From Camarhynchus parvulus (lineage: Eukaryota; Chordata; Aves; Passeriformes; Thraupidae), in assembly GCF_901933205.1 (NCBI RefSeq), contig NC_044600.1, positions 3,162,001 through 3,226,000 of the forward strand: 64,000 nt of DNA. Direction: 5' to 3'. This document shows, one piece after another, positions 50,578 to 61,497 of this stretch (the first letter of the stretch is position 1; each line of letters opens with the position of its first letter). The position numbers and the translations under genes were made by a program. The notes below the pieces were generated by a model. The model was not told where the DNA came from, did no database searches, and saw only the letters and a program-made list of their open reading frames with translations.

Positions 50578-50595
50578 ATTAATTAATTAATTAAT
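50578..50595. repeat. Short (TTAA)n run
   Basis: Four and a half copies of TTAA/ATTA. Minor microsatellite. Confidence 0.9.
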
Positions 50596-50699
50596 GATGG
50601 CAGTGATAGGAAAGGAGAGTGGGAAAAGAATAACTGTGTCATCCTGGATTAGCATAAATGGGAATCTTCAGCTAATCAGTGACCTTATTAGCACAGAGC

Positions 50700-50900
50700 A
50701 ATCAGAGAATGGCTAGAATTAAATAGAATTAAATTTGGAAGAGACTTCTAGGAGTGCTGGGTCCACCTGTTCACCCAGCTCCTCTGGGGCTGTTGGGGGG
50801 CACAGAGCAGACCTGGCTGGCAGGTCCTGGCTGCTGCATCCCCTTCCTGTCCCAGAGCAGTGAGGGCCAGGCCCTGCCAGGGCAGCAGCCCCAAGTCCCT
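50700..50900 (-). mobile_element. Probable old CR1-like 3' fragment
   Basis: Starting near 50725, 'tttggaagagacttctagga' followed by 'gtccacctgttcacccag' and 'cacagagcagacctggctgg' has the layout of a reversed CR1 3' end (aagagacctct...gtccaaccccctgctc...agcag). It is much more diverged than the other CR1 copies, and its end is not definable. Overlapping antisense frames of 60-77 codons here are artefacts. Confidence 0.4.
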
Positions 50901-53900
50901 TCCCAGTTCATTGAGCAATAATGCCCTCCCCAAGGGGAAGGTGACTGACAGGACACCAAACCAGGTAATGCCATTCCTCAAGGAGAGGATGTGTAAGGAA
51001 TGTCAAATTTTAGGCTGTTCACCTCCTTGTTGTGGTTCAAACAGGAGAAAAAAGCAGCGGCCTTTGCACTGCTACAAAATTCAATTTCCTGTAAGTGCTC
51101 TAAGGGCTCTGGCACATAATACAATTTCTATGATTTTAGTCTGTGTAAACCAAAGATTTGTATTTTACAGAAGCCAGAGAACCTTGTATAAGCATGCTGG
51201 GTTTGCTTTTTGTGTGTGTGTGGTTTTGGTTTTTTTTAACCCAAACAACAGACAGGAAAAGTGTTAAAAAATCAAGAGAGGAAACCACACAAAAGAGAGA
51301 ATAGAGAGAAATAAGGAAGAGCAATAAATGATGGAATTGCCAGAGGGTGATTGGCCTTTAAGAATTAATGACTTTTTCTTCATCTCTGGTCATTCAGCCT
51401 TCTTCCAAAGGTGAGAAAAAATAATCCTTCATGACATGCTAAATCAGTGCTGGTGGGAGGAAAATGGGAACTTTCTTCCTTTTCTTTCTTTCTTTTTCTT
51501 TTTTTAAACAAGGGGTTTGAATTTTAGAACAGACAGTAGACAAAGTGATGTCCAAAAGAGTAGAAAGCAGAAATGCAGAGTTGGAAGGCACAATCCCAGG
51601 GTGAAATTTGACAAGGAGAGGCACAGATCCCAGGGGCAGAGCTGTGTGACCTGCCCATCATCATCCTCTCCCTTTGCCTGCCTCTCCCCACGAGGGGGTG
51701 ACACAGAAGAATGTCTGCACTGCCAAAATTGAAAGGAAAGGAGATGGGACCTTGCAAACCAAGCAACTTTTCACCATCCTCGATAGGTCTTGATGCATAA
51801 AGTTTCCTATGAGAAATAAGTGACTTTGGATTGATTTTTGACTTTTTGTTACTTTATACAGGAGTATTCAAAGGGGGCAAAGACAATTTAACTGCACAGG
51901 GACAAATGTGGGGTGAGAAAGAAGAAATGAAAATGGAAGTTCTCAATTTTCTGAAAAATACAAGTAGCTGTATCATCCTTAGGGATAGACTAGAATGAAC
52001 TCAGTGGAATTCCATTTATGTCATTTATGGGCTGTTTCTGACACATTTCTATGGCTCCCATTGAGTTTTTGCACCTGCATTTTTGGTTTGCAGTTTATAT
52101 CTACGTTGACAAACCAAGCTACCAGGCCAGGTTCAGCCAGCTGGAGCTCACTGCTCTGTGCTGAGCTGCACCAACAAGAAACCTCAAAAAACCTCGTGTG
52201 ATCAGTTTGGTGAATGAGCACAGGCCAGAGGCTGATCCCAAAAAGTATTTTGAATATGGTCATGCATGGAGGAGTGATGAGGAGAAGGAGTTTTGTGAGC
52301 AGGCCATGCCTCTTGACCTGGGCTGGCCAGCTTTTCCTGGCACTGGATAATTTACAGGAATAGACATCACAGAGGGGATCTTCTCCTGAAGCCACTGAAA
52401 GCTCATTAATTACACTCAGCATAACTAATATTGAACAACAAAGTGAGCAATGATGGTGTTCTAAAATAGGGGAGATGATTTCACATCTCTTTAGTTCAAA
52501 GAAATATCTATAATTTTGTTTAAAATGTGGAAGCTGAGGTAGTGATGTAGATTAAGCAATAAATTCCTGATCTTGGGCTCCTGAATTAGTGCTGGTGACA
52601 TCAGTGATGCAACCTGGTGTAAAACTGACAAATGTTAGATTAGAATCAGGCTATGAATTCTCATAATTATCACTTATCTACTTATTGAAAGTAAGATAAC
52701 TGCAAGGAATTAGAGGTAAGAAAGATAAGTGTGTACAAACATCACAGGAGAGATTAAAAGTCTATTTATATGCTGTTATTTTTAGGGTAGAATTTCTATA
52801 CAAAACATAAATACAAAGCCTTTTCTTGTAAGCAGCAGATCTGCCCTGATTATGTATCTAAAAAATACAGTAAATAAAGGCAATCAGCAAATAAAATGCC
52901 ACAGCCTTGGAGGCTCAAACTGACAGAGAACAGAGTGCAGAAGCATTTGTGTGTTATTAGAATTTACCCCTCAGCCCTGTGCTCTCAGATTGGAAATTCA
53001 GTGAAGCACTAATGTTTGAGAGATGATGTGATGTGGAATTGCTTAAGAAATTGATTTAGATGCTTTAATATCTCCAGTGATCTGGTAGCAGGTATGCCTA
53101 ATGAAACAAATTGTTTGTGTGAGTTCAGCCCATTAAGAAATACAGTTTTGAGGTGGTTTATTTTCTTTGATACCAAGTGATTATTTTAATGAGACAAATA
53201 AACTCACAAACACAACAAAATCTTTTCACCTTAAAGCAATAAAAACAGAGATGCTGAAAACACTTGAAGAGCGATTTTTCTCTCATGCAAATGAGAAGCA
53301 CATATCTGAATTCAGCCCTGGATGCATTAAATAATCCTTGCAATATTTATATATGTATTAATAATACAGAGTTTAATATTGAAATGTGAGGAAGTAACAC
53401 CATTGATGCCAATGAAATAAATTGTACTAAAATTAGAGTAAAATGAATAAAAAATGAGGCCCCAACTTGCTAATTATGCAATGCATGAAAGCTATAAATA
53501 AATCTAGACCCATGGAAACATCAATTAGATGGCACTACATAGTGCACAAAGGCTAAAATGTGAGAATTATCTGCATCTGATGCTTCAGCTTCAGAGTTTG
53601 GGGTCTGCTCCAACACTGGAACTTTGTTGCTTTCTGAAAGAGCAAAATAATTCATAAATTGTTCAATTTGACTAATAAGTAGGCCAAATAGGAACTACAG
53701 CGCTATAATCTGAAAGGAAGAAGTGAAAACAGAGCTGCATAAATACAAAAAATGTAGATTGGGGTTATAAAAAAAAAAAGCTGGTTAAAAATAATGATAT
53801 AAGAAGAGTATTGACTGTATTGTACCTGCGAGCTAAGTCAGAAATAACCAAACTAAATATTACAATCACAGGCTTGGAAGCCTCTGGATAATTTTTCTTC

Positions 53901-55435
53901 CACCTGTTCCTCTGGAATTTATCCCCTTCTTTAAATATTCTTATTCTACTCTAAGTCTCCTAAACTGGAAAATAATTACGAAGCTTTCTTAGTTTTAAAA
54001 CAAAAACATAGAGCATTGAACTGTGAAGTCTTGGCTAAATAAGTTTCAAATTGCCACAGTGTGGGGTGATTTTCACTGCTGCTCCAACAGCCCAAGTGGC
54101 AGTGCAGGACTGAAAGAAATGAGTTTTTGTCAGCTTTGGTTTTAGCTAGAAACTTCAGCTCCAGGAACAGTGGTACCTGCATTGTGTGACGCAGATCTGT
54201 CACCTGTCCCAGGACAAACACAAACTGCTGCTGTTGTCACTTTGAGCATTCAATTCCTCACCAATTGTTCCATTTTCCATAATATTTTTAATACTCTGCC
54301 CTGTGCACCTGACTTCAGCAGCAGGAATGAGATTTTGGGGGCTGAGTTCAGCAAGTGAACTTCGCTTCACTCATCTCAGGCACATAAATAGTCCAAAATT
54401 TATCCTGCAATAATTTATCCAAGTATCATGTCAGAGTCAGATATTTATTTTCTGCTGGTCCTGTATTATTTGATTTCCAGCCAAGTGTAAGTGGCCAGCT
54501 GTAACACATTTTCAGAATGAGGCACTTAATGAACATGGTTAGTGTTAATATAGTTATTTATGTGTTATCTCTCACTGTTTTATTGCAGATGATAGGAAAA
54601 TAGCACTGTATATTGTTGAAAGGGGGTAAATGGGACACAGTTTTATGTTTCTAGAAAACAATATTTCATTCAGCAAGTGAGAGTTCCTGATTTAGAATAA
54701 TGAACTCTATGTGAAGTAAAAACTGGAGGGAAAAAAACAGAAAAACAGAAAAAACTGGAGGGGAAAAAAAGCTGACAATTAAAGCTTCAAAGAGATATCA
54801 AGTACAGTTTGATGTCAAATATACAGAATTATACATAACAAAATATCAACAAATAAAAGCAAAAAGCAATAAAAAGAAAATTCTGCAAGTCTGCTTGTTT
54901 ATTTATTTCACATTTAGAATATATACATCAACTCTCCCCAGATACTGCAAAATAAAACATTAAGAACATCTGAATGCAAAACGAGAATAATCAACATCTT
55001 TAATTTCAAAGTGCTGCATTATCTGTAAACAAAAGCATATGAATGTGACTGTAAAAAGAGGATAATTCAGTTCTAGATGAAAATGTCTCCGTTTTGTAGG
55101 ATGAAGACTCATCTTGCTGCAATTCCCTCCATTCTGAGGGCCAAATCCTCTTTGCTTTACTCAGGTGAGCAGATCTCTTTAATAATCAAACATAATAAGC
55201 CCAAAATATCTTTGAAGCCATCAAAAATATAAATTATATTTGAATATATAAACAGCTACCCGCTAGCTTTCCATTAGACTACAGTCAAAATAATCGTTGT
55301 GAACTTAGTGTTCAAGTTGTTAAAACAACTTCTAAAAATTAGATAAATCTACTTTTAGGGTTGTTTTGCTGGGTGTTTTGTGAAGCAGCTCAGCCTGGAG
55401 ATGCCAACAGTCCCTGCATGCTCTGTGTGACTGTG
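50901..55435. other. Unique AT-rich non-coding DNA
   Basis: No supported gene. A pyrimidine tract lies at about 51476-51506 and a short (GT)n at about 51210-51221. At 53340-53510 there is an AT-rich motif-dense patch with a perfect MEF2 consensus CTATAAATAA (53492-53501). A direct repeat of 'aactggaggg' plus an A-run occurs at 54721-54769. Confidence 0.65.
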
Positions 55436-55758
55436 TCAGCTCAGACTCAGCTCAGACTCAGCTCAGATTCTGCTCAGATTCAGCTCAAATTCATTTCAGA
55501 TTCAGCTCAGATTCTGCTCAGATTCAGCTCAGATTCAGTTCAGATTCTGCTCAGATTCAGCTCAGACTCAGCTCAGATTCAGCTCAGATTCTTCTCAGAT
55601 TCAGCTCAAATTCATTTCAGATTCAGCTCAGATTTTGCTCAGATTTTGCTCAGATTCAGCTCAAATTCAGCTCAGATTCAGCTCAGATTTTGCTCAGATT
55701 CTGCTCTGATTCTGCTCCAATTTTGCTCCGATTCAGCTCAGATTCAGCTCTGATTCAG
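55436..55758. repeat. 11-bp minisatellite
   Basis: About 29 head-to-tail copies of an 11-bp unit close to CAGATTCAGCT, with point variants (AGACTC, AAATTC, ATTTTG, ATTCTG). Three units make 33 bp, so a frame without stops can run through with an 11-residue period; this explains the 130-codon plus-strand frame at 55361-55753, which I do not regard as a gene. Older central units are more variable than the first few. Confidence 0.97.
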
Positions 55759-56478
55759 GCTCTGTGGCCTCCCAGAGCCATTTCCAGCTCAGAAATTCCA
55801 TCATTTACCTGCAGTGTGCTCTGGGATTTTGTATCCTGAATAACCCATTCCATTATTTGTGGTGGGCACAGCTCATCCTGAGCCTTTTTTGAACCTCACA
55901 AAAGCAAACTGAGGAAGGACAGGCTGTGGAGAAGATGAGGAATGGGCTGGAGAGCTGTGTATCACAGGGACAGCAAAACTGAAAACAGGCTTGGCTTTGA
56001 GGGATCAGGGAACATCCAGAGCCACCAGAGGAACTGATGGAGAGAGAACATTTGGGCTCCTAGAAGAGTAATTTCAGTGTGATTTAGGGAGGTGATAATA
56101 TTTGCTGACATCATGCTGTTGCTTTCATCCTGCAATTGTTTCAATTGAGATGTTACAGCGATGTTCTAAATTAAAAGCTTTTTTTTTTCCTTTTTTGGTG
56201 AAGCTAGAGGAAATTTAATCAATATAGATTAATTTAGAGCAGCTGCTATTCACTAAGTAGGAATAGTTTCATCTCTGAAGAATTTTAAATCCAGCTTTTA
56301 TCATGTAACCTGCAGAACATTTGAATATATTCCCCTGGTCTCTGCAGTGCTGTAACTCTGCTCAGCTCAATGAAATTTATCTCGTCCCAGACAATGTGCT
56401 GTAGATCTTCCCTTGTTTATTTCTCAGAATCTCCTTTTCTCCTGCTGAAACATGGGTGCTGTAAAGCCCCTGAACCTA
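55759..56478. other. Unique non-coding DNA
   Basis: No supported gene between the minisatellite and the G-rich patch. A CAG/GTAAAT-type minus-strand donor at about 55808 follows a short open stretch but has no convincing acceptor. Confidence 0.65.
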
Positions 56479-56570
56479 GGGATGGGAGGGAGATGGAGTG
56501 GGGGAGATGCTGCTCTGGGGTGGGTCAGGACAGGGGCTCCTGTCCCTGGGGTTCCAGGGGGGCTCAGTGT
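56479..56570 (+). other. G-rich patch with G-quadruplex potential
   Basis: G-runs at 56479-56481, 56484-56486, 56488-56490 and 56500-56504 are followed by several more (GGGG, GGG, GGGG, GGGGGG) up to about 56563 on the plus strand. Four or more G3+ runs within about 25 bases fit a G-quadruplex-forming sequence with one long loop. The patch also lowers stop-codon frequency and explains the paired 112-codon frames on opposite strands. Confidence 0.6.
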
Positions 56571-56583
56571 CCGCACCCCTCAC

Positions 56584-56813
56584 CTGCACCTGAAATTCCC
56601 CCCTCCCAAAACGCTTCCCAGAGATGTGAAATTCACAATAATCCACCTTCTCTGAGGGCTGGATGTTGTTCACCAGCCAGTAAATTTTGCCAGAGTGCTG
56701 AGATGTAGCTGGGAGCCCACAGGAATGAAGAAATGTCTCCAGCTGAGTTACACGAGGCATTTGGGCATCTTGTTTGCATCCCAAACATCTTCTGTACTGC
56801 TCCCTGAGTGCCA
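56584..56813 (-). other. Splice-bounded 230-bp open segment (possible exon)
   Basis: On the minus strand this segment follows an acceptor ('acatttccacag'), is open throughout in one frame (76 codons), and ends in CAG followed by a GTGAGG donor. The encoded stretch contains a Cys-x-x-Cys and aromatic residues but matches no family I recognise. A second segment, 57519-57585, has a strong ATG/GTAAGT donor and joins it in compatible phase. Against coding status: the DNA is GC-rich and equally open on the other strand, and another splice-bounded segment at 57.86 kb is not phase-compatible. Most likely chance or a cryptic exon. Confidence 0.15.
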
Positions 56814-59800
56814 CTGTGGAAATGTGTCCAAGGCACTGCTCCCATTTAATTCAGTCATTTCCAAAGCCTACTAAGCAGCTTAGAACCACTGAGACAGTAT
56901 TTTAAACTCTGCTGCAACCAAAAATCAGAAGGAAAATACAGAGGTAAAGCTGAATGAAGTTTAATGTACAACAGTGCTGGGCTGTCTCTGTAAATCCAAG
57001 GAGGAGTTAAACTCTCCAAAGGCTGTAAATTATATAATTCATAGAGGCTTTATTGCCCCTGCCATGGACTAATTCTGGAGATATCAGGTCCATCCTGACA
57101 GCAGTGGCATGTCCCTCTGTCCCTCTTTATTTCATTTCCTGCCCCTGATGAATTTCTCCTGTGGCAGCACTTGTGAGGAGTGGCTTTTAGCAGGATGGGG
57201 TTTTTTGGTTTTCAAGCAAAGTGGTTTCTAAAAATATGGCTTGTGATTAATTTCAATGCAGGTGTGAGTGAGAAGCACGTTGATAGGGAGTTTCAAGCCA
57301 GGGTAAGCTGGGTTTCCTGTGAGAATTTAGAACCAGAACTGTCCTGAGCAGCACCAGGGTGCTGTGATTTCCCTCTGTACATGGAATTATTGGTGCTGAC
57401 AGGGCTGGGGGAGCAAAGGTGTGGCCTGACATTCCCTGTCTGCCTTGTGCCCTCAGTCACACATCAAAAAGGACAGAAAAAATGACAGCATCACTTTCAA
57501 AGTATTTTGAAAACTTACCATGTAACTTTCTCCTCACTCTGTGCCTCTTGTCATGCTCCATTATTCTCCTTTTAACCTTATGAGTCTAACTTGGGTTAAA
57601 GCAATAAGTCTTTCTTTTTCCTGCTTGCTCATCTGCTCCAGACTTGTGCTTCTCCAGTACTGTCAACTTTGGTACTGTTATGAAATGACAGCACAATAAA
57701 TTAAACATTTATATTTTACCCATCTAGATGGATATTCTGAAGATAAACAGCATTTGAATAACCTTTGAGACTTGAAAAATGAAGAACAAAAAGTCAAATT
57801 ATTCAGGCAAGGATGTTTGCTTTCCTTATTCATAGCCCAGCTGAGAATGTAAATTTTGGCTTACCTTTCAGGAGGTGTAGAGTTGACTGAATCCTTTAAT
57901 AAAAGTACTGGGTATAACCTGCAGATAAGGATATTGCACTTGTCTCAAGCTGCAAATCTTAAATGAACTCAGAAGTTAATCTTGGTCAGATGTAGTTTAC
58001 CAAGATGATGGATCTCACTCTTGCAGCATCTTTTATTTTACAATAGAAAATTTGCTTCCCCAGTAGGAAAAAATAAAAACTCAAATTTGAAGAATTATAA
58101 CTGTAGGGCCAGGTTTTTGTAACATGTATAGAATTTCCTGCACAGAGAAATGTGTGCTGGTGTTGAGAACTTGTGGTGGGTGCTGTGGGTACAAAGGAAA
58201 ATAAACAAAAATTTGTTTATTACACAGAATTTTCAAGATTCTCGAAGGTGAACAAGTCAATCATTTAACAATTTAAGGATAACTGAGTTTAAAAGGAGGT
58301 CAGGGTTCCTGCACCACATTCCTTTGGTACCTTGGGTGCTTTTGACTGCACAGGGGGACTCATTGCATCATGTTTATTATTAAAACGTTTCATTTAATAT
58401 GGCCAAAATCCATAAAATCGTCTTTCTGTCCTTCACAAATTTTATCCAGTTATTTCTCTTTCAAGACATTTTTGTTAAGTTAAAATCCACTTGTAAAAAT
58501 GTGCCTAAACTGCTATTGCAGCCTAATTAGCCTCTGCTATTTCTAAAATAATCCAGTGGCTCTTGCTATCACTGCCATGTCTGACTTCCAGAGGCTCGCA
58601 CAGAGCAGGGAGTTTCAGCTGTCAAATAAGAACAAACATCTTGCCTTTAATCACTGGGTTCTATTTATAAAAATCCTTCCTATGTGCGTGTTCTAAATAT
58701 TTATTATTTTCATTGAAGTCTCATCAGCTGAGAAGTGCTTTCAGCAATGCAAGCCCCCTAAGAAATGCTGAGTATTCCACATTCAGTCACAAGATCCTGT
58801 GAATTCTGGTAGCTCAGCAGAAGTCCACTTGATATCTTACTAAACTCCCACATTTTTTCTGTAGTGGCAATTTGAATATCAAAACAACTCTTCAAAGTAG
58901 ATTAAGAAACAATTCGACTTCATAGTATTAATAGGCATGAAATTGGATAATTTGGATTTAATTACGTTGCTAAGTTTTCTTTCACAGTTTATAATTCAAA
59001 AAACACCTGTTTAGATTAAAATTCTGTCCTTTTTTTAGTTCAGACTGTTACTCAGATCTTTTTTTAATTTTTTTTTTTTAAATTGCAAGGGCAAACCACA
59101 GATATAGTTGGTTGGGATGTTTAGGGAGAGTTTAAAGATATAGAAAATGGCTTGGACAAAACCAATTTATTGTAGCTGTGGAAATTTAAGATCCACTTTA
59201 CCACAAATGCAATCTGTGGGAGGATATTGGCCAGCAGCAGATTGGCACGAAATTCCCAGCTGAAGCAGATAGGGAAAAGTAATTTTATGTATCTCCCTTA
59301 TATTTATGTGTAATGTTTTGACCATTTTAGACTTAGCTCTACAAATGAGTTATTATAAAATAAAAAAGGAGCTGCACTGGTATGTGCTCACCCAGAAGAA
59401 AGCAATCTGTGCCGTGGAGATGGGGAAATGTTACAGCTTCATTCTTGTGGAAAATATCTGCTAAAAGCCAGTGGTTTCAGTGCATTTCAGGGTAGGGACC
59501 TGCAGGCACTCAGGAACACCCTGAATACAATCCCTGATTTCCTGTTACACTCTCAGGCAGTGGGATTATTCCCATTTCAGCTCCAGCAGCACCTAAGGAG
59601 AGCTGAAGGGGAGTCAAGGTCCATCATGACCCCAAGAAAGAGCAGCTGGATTATTCTTGAATAACTCCTGAATTATTCAAGCACATGGATAAAATGTAGA
59701 GGGAAAAGCAGTGACAAGATGAATTTTCAATAGAGCTGGGTAGGAATCAAGGAGGCAATTGCAGTTTTATGAAGTCTGAGCAGCGCCAGTGAAATAACCA

Positions 59801-60472
59801 CGCTGAAAGCTGGAGGGGTGGGCTGGGAACTGAGGCTGAGGAACGAGAGTTTCAGGACCCCTGAGCTGTGCCCTGTTCAGCCTGGCCATGAGCAGGGCTG
59901 GGAAGGTGCTGGGGTCACAGGGAGAGGCTGCATCCCTCAGGCACCATCCTGGGGGAGCACCAGCACTGCCAGGCCAATCCTCTTTGGGCTCCATGGCCTT
60001 TTCTCATATTCAGAATGTTTTATTCACACTGCTGTTTTTCCCCCCAGAACATATTCCATTGCTTTGCCCTGGCATCTAGAAGTATTACATATGAGACAAA
60101 ATGAAACATCTTTTTTTTGGTGATTTTTAGTAAGGTTTTTTCAATATTTAATTTCACTTTATGTTGGTTTTTTATTAACTTGTCTGTTTGGATAAAAGGT
60201 TTGGAAATTGCAATTCTTGACAGAATTAAATTAAAGAAGGAAACACAGAGAATAAGTTTGTCATCCCTTTGGGATGTGATACCATGTTCTGTGTCTGGGC
60301 TGTTTGTTCCTTGTCAGAAGAGATCCACATTATTTCTCTCATAACAGATTTTACCATGAAATCTGATGCTTGACAGTACAAACCCTAAAACTGGATATTT
60401 CAGTTGAGAGGGGAAAGCTCACTGCAGCTTCTGAGAGAGCTGCTTACAGCAATGCATGGATGGCTGGCAGGG
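56814..60472. other. Unique non-coding DNA
   Basis: No supported gene. The splice-bounded minus segment 57519-57585 is discussed with its neighbour. At 59.8-60.0 kb, GC-richer DNA ('ccctgttcagcctgg' and 'gggaaggtgctggggtcac') faintly recalls CR1 body sequence but is too weak to call. T-rich runs near 59058. Confidence 0.65.
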
Positions 60473-60546
60473 CATTTTATTTACTGTATTTTATTTATTG
60501 CGTTTCATTTATTGTATTTTATTTATTGCATTTTATTTTATTTTTA
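60473..60546. repeat. 14-bp AT-rich minisatellite
   Basis: About five imperfect copies of a 14-bp unit near ATTTTATTTATTGC, with GTTTCATTTATTGT variants alternating. Short and AT-rich; probably arose from an ATTT microsatellite. Confidence 0.85.
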
Positions 60547-60676
60547 GGATATTGATCTCTTTCCTTTAGATATATTGTGAAAGAAATGAAAAACCTTCTG
60601 TCATCTAAATTCATTTGTAGAGCTAAACAATTCTAGATTTTAAAAAAAGAGCAAGGAAAAAAGAAAAGAGAAAGAA

Positions 60677-60714
60677 GACTATCTAAAGTGCTTTAGACTA
60701 TCTAAAGTGCTCAC
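60677..60714. repeat. 19-bp tandem duplication
   Basis: Two adjacent copies of a 19-bp unit, gactatctaaagtgcttta and gactatctaaagtgctcac, in AT-rich DNA. Looks like a recent small duplication. Confidence 0.9.
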
Positions 60715-61040
60715 TTTTCTTTTTTCTAATAACATTTCTCTACATCTGCTCCAATAATTAAGTTAGTGAAGGGGGCTAGATGGCTCAGGGAAGTTTTTGA
60801 AGAAATCTCTTTTAATATTGACTTTATTCAAAGTAGCTCCATGCAGTTTTCTTTTAATTTTGCTGGGTCACCTATTTGCCAGTGTAATATTATTTTAACA
60901 CTTCTTAATTTGAAATAACGATGTTAATTTCAATAATTAAAGGCTGCAGTTTCTGGGAGCTCCAGGCTCTCACAATCTCCGTGGCTGTACTTGTTTCGCA
61001 GCAGTGCCAGAATATTCCCCTCAGCTGAGTGTCCGCAGCC
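60715..61040. other. Unique DNA before the 51-bp array
   Basis: No gene seen. GC content rises toward the start of the minisatellite. Confidence 0.7.
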
Positions 61041-61497
61041 CAACCCCAAACACCTGCTCCAATCCCATAAAAACCCCAATGGAGTGTCCCCCAACCCCAA
61101 ACACCTGCTCCAATCCCATAAAAACCCCAATGGAGTGTCCCCCAACCCCAAACACCTGCTCCAATCCCATAAAAACCCCAATGGAGTGTCCCCCAACCCC
61201 AAACACCTGCTCCAATCCCATAAAAACCCCAATGGAGTGTCCCCCAACCCAAAACACCTGCTCCAATCCCATAAAAACCCCAATGGAGTGTCCCCCAACC
61301 CAAAACACCTGCTCCAATCCCATAAAAACCCCAATGGAGTGTCCCCCAACCCTAAACACCTGCTCCAATCCCATAAAAACCCCAATGGAGTGACCCCCAA
61401 CCCTAAACACCTGCTCCAATCCCATAAAAACCCCAATGGAGTGACCCCAGCCCAACCACAAATACCTCCTCCAATCCCATAAAAACCCCAATGGAGG
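61041..61497. repeat. 51-bp minisatellite, nine copies
   Basis: Copies start at 61041, 61092, 61143, 61194, 61245, 61296, 61347 and 61398, each exactly 51 bp apart, with a ninth diverged copy from about 61453. Shared blocks per unit: 'cacctgctccaatcccataa' and 'aaccccaatggagtg'. Variants are grouped: copies 1-4 read 'ccccaaac', 5-6 'cccaaaac', 7-8 'ccctaaac', and the linker changes from gtgtcccc to gtgacccc after copy 7. The minus strand has repeated G-runs. Since 51 is 17 codons and most frames lack stops, five overlapping frames of 129-168 codons appear on both strands; these are not genes. Confidence 0.98.

Noticed and set aside
59818..60000. Possible CR1 body fragment
   Set aside because: Only a few short CR1-like words and no ordered set of blocks or 3' terminus.
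60905..61491. Five overlapping long frames around 61 kb
   Set aside because: All are translations of the 51-bp minisatellite in different frames and strands; the period is a multiple of three.
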